Shown here piece by piece: positions 31,775-37,842 of a stretch of 37,842 nt of DNA. A program made the position numbers and the translations under genes. Source of the DNA: Chrysochromulina parva (taxonomy: Eukaryota; Haptophyta; Prymnesiales; Chrysochromulinaceae). Below the pieces are notes generated by a model, which was given only the letters and a program-made list of their open reading frames with translations, had not been told where the DNA came from and ran no database searches. Numbering within the stretch: the first letter of the stretch is position 1; every line of letters begins with the position of its first letter. Location: the NCBI GenBank assembly GCA_002887195.1, contig PJAB01000143.1, positions 1 through 37,842 on the forward strand, in the 5' to 3' direction.

Positions 31775-33001
31775 TCACGGGACCTTGAACACGGCCGTGT
31801 TGCACAGGAAAGGGTTCTGAAAGGTGGTCTGCTCGCCAGCACTCTTGCCTGGCACGGGGAAGAGGCGCGCGCTGAGCGGCTTGTCGAGGCGGTAGGCCAG
31901 CGCCGCCACGTCGAGGAACAGAGCCGTGAGCTTCGCGGGCGGCACGTCGCCGGGCACGGGCACGGTGTCGAGGCCAATGCCGCACACGGCTGAATACATC
32001 AGCAAGTCGTGGATCGAGTAGCCGCGGGCCGACGCGCGACGCGCGAGTCCAGCGTCCTCGCATGGCGGCAGCATTAGTCCGGAGTAGCCACAAAGCGTGA
32101 GCGATGAACTGAGAGACTTGACAGCGCCGGTCACGAGCGCTGAGACGGCGAGGGTGCCCGACTCGCCAAACTCGCCCAGCCCGAGGCTCGCAAAGGCGTC
32201 CGCGAGCGGCGGCGCCGAACCGAGCGGCGCCACCGAGGCGTCGAGGCCCGCAAAGAGGAGATCGTGCGAGCTCGCGAGCTCGCGCGCGAGATCCTCGAGT
32301 GGCCGCATCTGCGCCTCGAAAGTTGCGCGTACGAGCTCGCGCGCCTTGCGTAGGTCGCCGGCAGCGCGCGGTAATGCGTCGGCGAGAATCGCCGACGTCT
32401 CACAACCGATGCCGAAGGATATAGGGCCGCCTCCGCTGTAGCTGGCTGGGAAGAAGGGTGTGCCTGGACCCACGTTGCACGAGACGCAGAACTGGAAGTT
32501 ACCCTCGCCGCCCTCGGTCTCGGCGGCGATACGCAAGACGGTGTCGGCGAGCCACGTGGCCGCCTGGGCGTCGAGCGCATCCGGGATCACGCCCGAGGCG
32601 CTCAGGCGCGGGCCGAGCTTGATGATGTCGGGCACCAGCGCGATGCCCTCGGCCGTGCTCGCGGGACCCACATTGAAGAGGCGGATGGAAAGCCGCTTGC
32701 ACTCATCATCGATCGCACGAAAGCTCTGCAGCGCCGCGGCGCTGTCCGACACGTCGATATAGTCCTCGAAACTGTTCGTGGCAACTCTGGTCGTCTGCAC
32801 CTCGAAGCCCTCCGCCGTCAGCCGCTCAGTGGCTGCCGCATTGAAGCTCACCGCCTTGACGATCGGTGATAGGTCGAGGGGCGTGCCGCGCGAGAGCGTG
32901 ACAAAAGTGGTAACCGTGCGCACTTTTATCAGCTTGCCATTGGCCGTGTATGGCGTCGGCGGGGGCGTCGTCGCCATCATCACGAATTCCGCAAGGTTCA
33001 T
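31775..33001 (-). CDS. DUF711/UPF0210 family protein, 408 aa
   Basis: ATG at 33001 (MNLAEFVMMATT); the open frame upstream begins only with a TTG. Family-like runs seen are KVRTVTTFVTL (26-36), FCVSCNVGPGTPFFPASY (171-188), ISFGIGCETSAI, HDLLFAGLDASVAP, CGYSGLMLPPCEDAGLARRA, YSIHDLLMYSAVCGIGLDTVPVPGD and a C-terminal KPLSARLFPVPGKSAGE. The length and motif order match the DUF711 (UPF0210) family, known mostly from bacteria and archaea. That family is related in fold to glycyl-radical-like barrels, but its function is unestablished. Conserved Cys, Asp and Glu residues suggest an enzyme. Presence in a eukaryote may reflect old transfer (inference). It is divergent from the EF-hand gene across 151 bp. 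Confidence 0.88.
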   Translation of the reverse strand: MNLAEFVMMATTPPPTPYTANGKLIKVRTVTTFVTLSRGTPLDLSPIVKAVSFNAAATERLTAEGFEVQTTRVATNSFEDYIDVSDSAAALQSFRAIDDECKRLSIRLFNVGPASTAEGIALVPDIIKLGPRLSASGVIPDALDAQAATWLADTVLRIAAETEGGEGNFQFCVSCNVGPGTPFFPASYSGGGPISFGIGCETSAILADALPRAAGDLRKARELVRATFEAQMRPLEDLARELASSHDLLFAGLDASVAPLGSAPPLADAFASLGLGEFGESGTLAVSALVTGAVKSLSSSLTLCGYSGLMLPPCEDAGLARRASARGYSIHDLLMYSAVCGIGLDTVPVPGDVPPAKLTALFLDVAALAYRLDKPLSARLFPVPGKSAGEQTTFQNPFLCNTAVFKVP

Positions 33002-33152
33002 GGACAGAAACTCACTCCACCCCAAACAAGAACAACCTAAACAGGAAGCCTGACGACTTGATTGGACTTGACTTGAAAACTCGGCCGAAACTCATCTCTG
33101 ACCCAGTCGCTCTGGCCTCTGCACAACCGTCGCGAACTCCCACCGACCGCTC
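33002..33152. promoter_or_regulatory. 151-bp bidirectional promoter (DUF711 / EF-hand genes)
   Basis: This short gap lies between two ATGs facing away from each other. It contains ACTTGATTGGACTTGACTTG (33055-33074), a small imperfect tandem of ACTTGA units. I see no TATA box. Confidence 0.5.
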
Positions 33153-34559
33153 ATGGCGGCTTATCTGCCCGCAGATCTCGCGCGCTTAGGGTTGGCAGGC
33201 TCTGCGCACAGAGCGCCTCCACCTCCACCGCCGCCGCCACACCGGGCACCACCGCCGCCAACGCAGCCTCAGGCACAGCTCGAACCGTGCCCAAATCCAA
33301 AAGAGCCGCCCGGGTTTCTCGGAATGGAGGTGTTACGTGCCTACGCATCGCACCGTTCAAACGCCAAACTGATTGGGGCGCTTCGCGGGCAGTTTCCGCC
33401 CACGCAGTACCGCTTTGGCTCTGGGCACGGCACCTTTACTGGGCCGTACTTTGGCATCGATCAGCCAGTGCCCCGGCTCACGCTCGAGCAGTTCAAGGGC
33501 GCGTTGCGCGAAATGCAGCTCAATCTGCCGCAGGGCGAGATCGAGGCCGTCTTCAACACGATCGACGGCATCGATGGCGATGTCAACGGCTCGATCAGCC
33601 TGTCGGAGCTGCTGCGCGAGATCCGAGCCGAGCCGAGCGACCGGGCCGTGTACAAGCAGCGCAAGCATCTCGGTCAGATCTGGTCCGAGAGCCGAAAGCC
33701 CACAAGCTCTGGGCCGGAGAATTTGCGCGTCAGGCCGACAGTCCGCAGCGGCTACAGCAGCCAGGATGGCTATCGCAAGGCACCCGTGCTGCCAGCGGAG
33801 AATGTGCCGCCGCCTAAGCCACAGCCACCGCCGGTATACGCCGACGTGCCCTACCGCATCGCGCCCCCCGACAGCGACAGTACGCCCTTCAACTCAGGCG
33901 CCAATGCACTCAAATCGAACGTCTACTTTGGTCCGAGCGAGGAGTCCGGCGAGTGGCATCGAAAGGCGCCGCCCGGACCGCCCAAGGTCTCCCGTGGCAA
34001 CTGGGCGCACGTGGGGCGTGGGCCGCAGCTGCACACGGCCGAAGTGGAACACCCTGATCGGTGGGTGCGAGATACGATCGGCCAGAGCCGCCCGGTCCCA
34101 CGACCAACGAGCAACGCGCGCGTGATGCCGCCCGACCCGAGCCCATTCACGCGCTCCAGCAGCGTCTTCATCGGCGGTGATCCCGAGCCACCGCCGCCGC
34201 CGCCGCCACCTCCGCCCACGTACACCGTGCTGAAGGCGAACCCATGGGTAAGCGGCTACAACCGCTCCGGACGCAATCCCGAGTTTGAACGCACTGTTCC
34301 CTCCGTCCCGCCGGAGTGGAACGGTGTCCAGCAGCGTAATGAAGCGTGGGAGTCCGATATAAACGCGCCGCCGCCCAAGAATCAGGGCTCCTCGGAGTGG
34401 AGCAGTGTTCGGCAGCGCAAGGAAGCGTGGGCGTTTGGTAACGCACAGCCGCCCAAGAAGAAGGGCGCCGGCGCGCTCGACTCTGAGGACTTCATCGTCG
34501 TGCCGTCGCGCGAGAGCGGCTGGGTATCCAACGAAGGCTCGGTCAAGTTCTCGCGGTGA
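33153..34559 (+). CDS. EF-hand protein with Pro-rich N-terminus, 468 aa
   Basis: ATG at 33153. Residues 20-37 are Pro-rich. Residues of about 105-160 contain one clear EF-hand: helix EIEAVFNTIDGI, loop DGDVNGSISLSE (D141, D143, N145, I148, E152, a complete Ca2+-binding pattern), helix LLREI. The preceding helix pair (TLEQFKGALREMQLN) may be its degenerate partner. The rest is disordered and Pro/Trp-rich. It includes a twofold repeat EWNGVQQRNEAWES / EWSSVRQRKEAWAF and a PPPPPPPPPP run near residue 350. I infer a calcium-responsive cytoskeletal or flagellar protein. The stop TGA lies in CGCG|GTGAGT, which looks like a strong splice donor, so an additional 3' exon cannot be excluded. Confidence 0.75.
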   Translation: MAAYLPADLARLGLAGSAHRAPPPPPPPPHRAPPPPTQPQAQLEPCPNPKEPPGFLGMEVLRAYASHRSNAKLIGALRGQFPPTQYRFGSGHGTFTGPYFGIDQPVPRLTLEQFKGALREMQLNLPQGEIEAVFNTIDGIDGDVNGSISLSELLREIRAEPSDRAVYKQRKHLGQIWSESRKPTSSGPENLRVRPTVRSGYSSQDGYRKAPVLPAENVPPPKPQPPPVYADVPYRIAPPDSDSTPFNSGANALKSNVYFGPSEESGEWHRKAPPGPPKVSRGNWAHVGRGPQLHTAEVEHPDRWVRDTIGQSRPVPRPTSNARVMPPDPSPFTRSSSVFIGGDPEPPPPPPPPPPTYTVLKANPWVSGYNRSGRNPEFERTVPSVPPEWNGVQQRNEAWESDINAPPPKNQGSSEWSSVRQRKEAWAFGNAQPPKKKGAGALDSEDFIVVPSRESGWVSNEGSVKFSR

Positions 34560-34918
34560 GTTGCAACTGGGTCGAGAAACTAGAATTTGGTGTCGTGTGG
34601 ACTGAGTGTGGTGAACTGGTCAATACTGATGGCGTAGTCAGTGTGCATGTACCTGTGCAATGTACATGTTTGTTCTTCGCATGGCATCAACACGATTCAA
34701 AGTACGCAAAGCGTCCGGACGTCTCGCGCTTACCCCCCCACAACTTTTTCCCAAAAACGTCACACCCGTGACACCTGCTTCACTTTGCAAAACAGACACC
34801 GCGCCGCGGAACCGGGGCCGACCTTCTCTTGGAAGACAGCCGCAAGCTCGCGGTCGCCCCGAAGCCACCCCCATAGAAGAGCGTGCTCTGCCGAGCCGTG
34901 TGTCCGTCCCAAGAATAG
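34560..34918. other. Intergenic region between two tandem plus-strand genes
   Basis: In these 359 bp I see no supported gene. A small inverted repeat CATGTAC...GTACATG lies near 34645-34667. An in-frame TAG directly precedes the ATG at 34919, so the downstream frame does not extend left without splicing. Confidence 0.5.
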
Positions 34919-36169
34919 ATGATCCTGGTGCGTCAGGTCGATGCACAGTCGAAACTCCTCGCCAACGATAAAGGCGCTGCGTACTGGCATGTGTGGAAGC
35001 AGGAGTACCCAGGCGATTACAGCGTCCCGACGGGTACTATCAGCAGGAATATCGTGCCCACGAAAAGCTACATCCAGCGAGATGGCGCCATCCATGGCTA
35101 TAAACCTGAACCTGGCAGCGGTCGACCGCAGCGGTCCAAGAGCGTCGACATACCAATCCAAGATGCCGACAGGCCAACCAACATGCTCGTGCTGGCGTCT
35201 ATGTCACCAAGCCCCCCACGGCAGCTAGAAGATCACAAAATCCCAGCACCGCCGCCGGCCGTGGGCGGAATGTATGTACGCAGCGAAGACGGAAAGCTGG
35301 TCGAGAGCTCGCACTACAAGGAATGGATGGCTGCGCAGCGTGCGCCCTCAGAACTAGAGCTGAAGCACCACAAGCAAAACTTTACGGAGCTCCTTTTCCT
35401 GGAGGCCGAGCAGTGCGCAGCCAGTGGTATCGTTTCTAAGCTCAGCCAGCAGCGCTCACCGCGCTCCACATTACATGGCGCTGCACGTCCCGTGGCTCTC
35501 GAGCCCGACGCACCTGGGTCTTCAGCGAGCCCAATCAAGCCCAGCATGGGGCGAAAGCACAACCCAGATCTGTGGGCACTGACTTCGGACGGTAAGGGGG
35601 GGTATCCCTCCTATGATCATGATTCTCCGGGAACTTGGGGCGGCGGGCACGCTGATGCGCCAGCCATTCGCGCGCGCGGCATCGGCAGCTCAGACATCCT
35701 CAATCCCACTGCAATTCAACATGCAGGTGGCAGCGTGCAGCGCAATTTCGAAGACTGGGGTGCAGCAGCAGTGGACACATCGTTTCCAAGGGACAGGCAC
35801 GTCCCACTTCAAGACTCAGTCGCCAACGCCGCCCTAGTCGGGCGCGGCAAATCGGATGTTGACGTCTATTGTCAATACAGTATTTCGCCGCGCCAGCAGC
35901 GCGCCGAGTATAAGGCTCTGGAGCTGCAGGCACGCGAGAAGGCCGATCACAACACCAATCGGCGCCAACGCACAAGCGTCACCGTGGCTGATTGGGACGA
36001 GCGCGAGCGTGCGCGCCGTGTGACCTATGCATCCGCGGCGCTCGCGTCCAGCGACCTCAACGCTGAATTAGCAACTCGCGAATACTGGATGAACCAGCCA
36101 ACGTCAAACAGGTTTCCAGTGGCGAGAGGTCAATACAATCTGCCCAATTTCAACCTGAAAATGTTCTGA
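34919..36169 (+). CDS. Unrecognised hydrophilic protein, 416 aa
   Basis: ATG at 34919, immediately preceded by an in-frame TAG. I do not recognise a family. The chain is hydrophilic and Pro/Ser/Gly-rich in the first half (SPSPPRQLEDHKIPAPPPAVGG). It has aromatic short boxes (YWHVWKQEYPGDY, SHYKEWMAAQ, NPDLWALTSDGKGGYPSYD) and a charged helix at about residues 325-370 (SPRQQRAEYKALELQAREKADHN). There are no TM segments, signal peptide or catalytic motif. The style is like that of other putative flagellar/cytoskeletal proteins in the window, but this is only an impression. It is in tandem with the EF-hand gene and convergent with the TFIIF gene. Confidence 0.62.
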   Translation: MILVRQVDAQSKLLANDKGAAYWHVWKQEYPGDYSVPTGTISRNIVPTKSYIQRDGAIHGYKPEPGSGRPQRSKSVDIPIQDADRPTNMLVLASMSPSPPRQLEDHKIPAPPPAVGGMYVRSEDGKLVESSHYKEWMAAQRAPSELELKHHKQNFTELLFLEAEQCAASGIVSKLSQQRSPRSTLHGAARPVALEPDAPGSSASPIKPSMGRKHNPDLWALTSDGKGGYPSYDHDSPGTWGGGHADAPAIRARGIGSSDILNPTAIQHAGGSVQRNFEDWGAAAVDTSFPRDRHVPLQDSVANAALVGRGKSDVDVYCQYSISPRQQRAEYKALELQAREKADHNTNRRQRTSVTVADWDERERARRVTYASAALASSDLNAELATREYWMNQPTSNRFPVARGQYNLPNFNLKMF

Positions 36170-36573
36170 ACGCACGCCCGCACGGACGCAGAGCCCGGAG
36201 AATCGCACATCCAAAGGTGCACGCGACGGCGCGCGGGCGGGTGGGGTCGCCGTACGCCGACGGGGCGCCCGCGCGCTGCCCGGCTCTGCGGACTGTGTGT
36301 ACGTACATTATATTGATAATTAGCTGAAAAGAGTGGCGCTTTACCTTGGTATGGCACCCCGGCGCCACTGAGCACGACATGCCACACTACCCCTCCGCCG
36401 CGCCGGCGTTATGTCAGCGCACACGCATTGGAGTTTGGACATCGATTGGGACGTGCGTGGCCGTGGCCTACGTACTCTTCCAGTTCGGTGCTTGCGTTTG
36501 GAAAGGGAGCCGTGCCTGTTCTGCCGTTACCCCGAGCGCCTGTGGGCGAGCGTAGGGGAGGCCGTCGCCTCAC
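36170..36573. other. Convergent 3' intergenic region with a nested hairpin
   Basis: No gene is seen. Perfect 11-bp arms GCGCGCGGGCG (36229-36239) and CGCCCGCGCGC (36266-36276) are nested inside 9-bp arms CGCAGAGCC (36187-36195) and GGCTCTGCG (36282-36290). The structure lies just after the stop at 36169, followed by an AT-rich stretch (36305-36330). It could mark the 3' end of the plus-strand transcript. Confidence 0.5.
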
Positions 36574-37476
36574 TCACAGGTCCGCCCTCGCCTTACTCGT
36601 GGCGCGCCCTGAGAGTTCGGGCTTGAGCTCGTAGTCGCCGTAATTCTCCCCGCGCTTCGTGACCTTGACGCACACCTCGTCGAGGCACACCTTGAGGCCA
36701 TCCTTTGTACCGATCGCGTATTCGAGATCAATCTTGGCCCAGTACGCCTTCTGGCCGAAGAGATCGAGCACCTTTTCGCGCAGCTCCGTTCTGCTGAGCG
36801 ACACGTGGCGCTGGCGCTTGCTCGATGCGAGCGCGCGCTGCTCGCCGCGCTCCTCCTTGGCTCTCTTCTCTTCGCGCTGCGTCCCGTGGTGGTTGAGCGC
36901 GGGCTTCTTGAGCACTTCGTCGTCTCCTACGATGTCTATCTGCTTTTTCTCTTGCGCTTTCTCGAACCGCTCGCGCACCAGGCTGTTGTAGTCCTCATCA
37001 AGTCCCTTGGGTCGAATCTCGCCCTTGGCGACGACGCGGCCCTCGAGCCGTGCACCGGCAGCTGCTCCGCCGGGGCACGCTGACGCTGACGCTGCTGGCG
37101 CCGTCGACGAGGACGATCTTTTCGGCGGCTCGGCGGCCGAGTGCGAGAAGATGTACGTCGCCGGTGGCGCCAGCCCAAAATTGACCTCATAGTCGCACGG
37201 GATGCCCTCTGGCAGCGTAGCGCCGTCGAGCGTGAGCGTATACGCCGTTGAGGCGGACGATGATGACGAAGTGCCCGCCGATGACGATGACGGCGCGATT
37301 GTGCCAAGAGGGCGGCCAGCAGCGTGCTGCACGCTGAAGTAATTGTTGAGGAACTTGGGAACCTTCAACACCCACAGCTGCTCGTTCGCATCGCCCATAG
37401 CGAGCGCCGCGTCCTCCGTTGTCGACGCCGCCGCCTTCTTGCGAACGGGTGCCTGCTCCACGCGTGGCTCGCTCAT
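36574..37476 (-). CDS. GTF2F2: TFIIF beta subunit (RAP30-like), 300 aa
   Basis: ATG at 37476 (MSEPRVEQAP); a TTG at 37518 only opens the frame. Residues 35-43 WVLKVPKFL match the start of the RAP30 dimerisation region, and LEGRVVAKGEIRPK matches the end of its beta-barrel. SLVRERFEKAQEKKQIDIV follows in the linker. The C-terminal winged helix is RTELREKVLDLFGQKAYWAKIDLE...LDEVCVKVTKRGENYGDYELKPEL. Known role: with TFIIF-alpha it binds RNA polymerase II and stabilises the pre-initiation complex, in the nucleus. Ser-rich and Ala-rich insertions (SSSSAGTSSSSSAST; about residues 60-80 and 118-135) lengthen the barrel loops. Length is slightly above the usual roughly 250 residues. Divergent from the gene starting at 37732. 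Confidence 0.87.
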   Translation of the reverse strand: MSEPRVEQAPVRKKAAASTTEDAALAMGDANEQLWVLKVPKFLNNYFSVQHAAGRPLGTIAPSSSSAGTSSSSSASTAYTLTLDGATLPEGIPCDYEVNFGLAPPATYIFSHSAAEPPKRSSSSTAPAASASACPGGAAAGARLEGRVVAKGEIRPKGLDEDYNSLVRERFEKAQEKKQIDIVGDDEVLKKPALNHHGTQREEKRAKEERGEQRALASSKRQRHVSLSRTELREKVLDLFGQKAYWAKIDLEYAIGTKDGLKVCLDEVCVKVTKRGENYGDYELKPELSGRATSKARADL

Positions 37477-37731
37477 CGTGCAAAAGAGAGAGCAAGGGAC
37501 CTCAAGTGCGAGGCTCAAGAATGGAAGCGCGAGCGAGCGAGCGACGCGTGCGGGCGGGCGCGAAGTCGCTTGCCGCGGCGCGGCTTTGCTCGGTAAAGGC
37601 GAGGCAGCCGCCCAGACGCCAACTGTTCATTGTGCTAAACATACTGATGCTTGCCGCACGCACGCGGGGCAAAATCCGATCGCAAAAGCAAAGCCCTCCT
37701 GACCGTCCGGATCGAAGCGCCGCTGGCAACG
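37477..37731. promoter_or_regulatory. Bidirectional promoter region (TFIIF-beta / edge gene)
   Basis: This 255-bp gap lies between head-to-head genes. It contains a short GAGC tandem (GAGCGAGCGAGCG near 37531-37543). No TATA box or TACCGGTA site is seen. Confidence 0.4.
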
Positions 37732-37842
37732 ATGACGACCTGCGCATCCGTCGAGGCCCACGCCTCGGGTTCGCCGCGCACCGTCGCGTCCACCGAGCCC
37801 GACAAGAGCCGCTTTCGCCTATTTCTAAAGGAGGCTACCGAA
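37732..37842 (+). CDS. 5' end of a gene cut by the window edge (37 codons)
   Basis: ATG at 37732 opens a frame that stays open to the last base and encodes MTTCASVEAHASG followed by SPRTVASTEPDKSRFRLFLKEATE. An ATG followed by a Ser/Thr/Ala-rich start and then a charged, aromatic stretch (DKSRFRLFLKEATE) looks like a real N-terminus. Head-to-head spacing with TFIIF-beta supports it. It is too short to assign a family. Confidence 0.45.
   Translation, partial: MTTCASVEAHASGSPRTVASTEPDKSRFRLFLKEATE

Noticed and set aside
31033..31820. Overlapping short frames (31033-31377, 31412-31820) upstream of the LADLW gene
   Set aside because: Low-quality composition, no motif, and they overlap the recurrent promoter-like element.
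34660..34971. Possible gene or upstream exon before the 416-aa protein
   Set aside because: Basic low-complexity frame in another phase; an in-frame TAG precedes the ATG at 34919 and no joining splice sites were found.

Overview
The window looks like nuclear DNA from a GC-rich, single-celled flagellated eukaryote. A haptophyte-like alga is my best guess, inferred from gene style rather than from a marker gene. The signs are: densely packed long single-exon genes; only two short GT-AG introns that I can support (109 bp, and a probable one of 103 bp); heavy Pro/Gly/Ala/Gln low complexity; a TFIIF-beta subunit, a NEK-type kinase and a 2-oxoglutarate prolyl hydroxylase; and several proteins of flagellar or centrosomal style. 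There are no bacterial operons, rRNA, tRNA, CRISPR arrays or recognisable transposase genes.

Layout. 1-510: a repeat-rich left edge, then a two-exon prolyl 4-hydroxylase (511-1723, +). 2790-7976 (-): a 1728-residue CSPP1/CCDC66-like repeat protein. 7977-8745: an intergenic region with nested inverted repeats and TACCGGTA palindromes. 8746-10068 (+): a three-TM protein with a disordered tail. 10612-11814 (+): an unrecognised Cys-rich protein. A divergent pair follows, a NEK-like kinase (12076-13725, -) and a coiled-coil protein (13849-15171, +, probably spliced further 3'). 15535-19992 (-): a giant polytopic membrane protein ending in a RING-H2 that is split by a coiled-coil insert. 20556-21992 (-): a secreted SGNH/PC-esterase-like protein. 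22267-24945 (+): a long coiled-coil protein. 25432-26547 (+): an FkbM-type methyltransferase. 26823-27638 (+): an organelle-targeted COMT-like methyltransferase. 28453-29376 (+): a coiled-coil protein. 29474-30940 (-): a protein with an EF-like 'LADLW' domain and an RPxS-rich tail. A divergent pair follows, DUF711/UPF0210 (31775-33001, -) and an EF-hand protein (33153-34559, +). 34919-36169 (+): an unrecognised protein. 36574-37476 (-): TFIIF-beta. 37732-37842 (+): the first 37 codons of a gene cut by the window edge.

How the genes relate. There is no single pathway. About half of the genes are coiled-coil, EF-hand, NEK or RPSSA-type proteins of the kind found in cilia and centrosomes. The others cover secretory glycan or protein modification (prolyl hydroxylase, SGNH esterase-like, FkbM) and transcription. 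Several genes are head-to-head and share short promoters. Three non-coding motifs recur at gene starts: an 8-bp palindrome TACCGGTA, a longer element containing GACCGCGACGAAACTGA, and a diverged block of about 75 bp containing TTTGCATGCT and CGAAAGAGAGG.

Best leads. These are the RING finger with about 180 residues of coiled coil inserted between its zinc ligands, the NEK-like kinase that has no glycine in its P-loop, the COMT-like enzyme lacking two catalytic positions, and the recurrent promoter-associated motifs.
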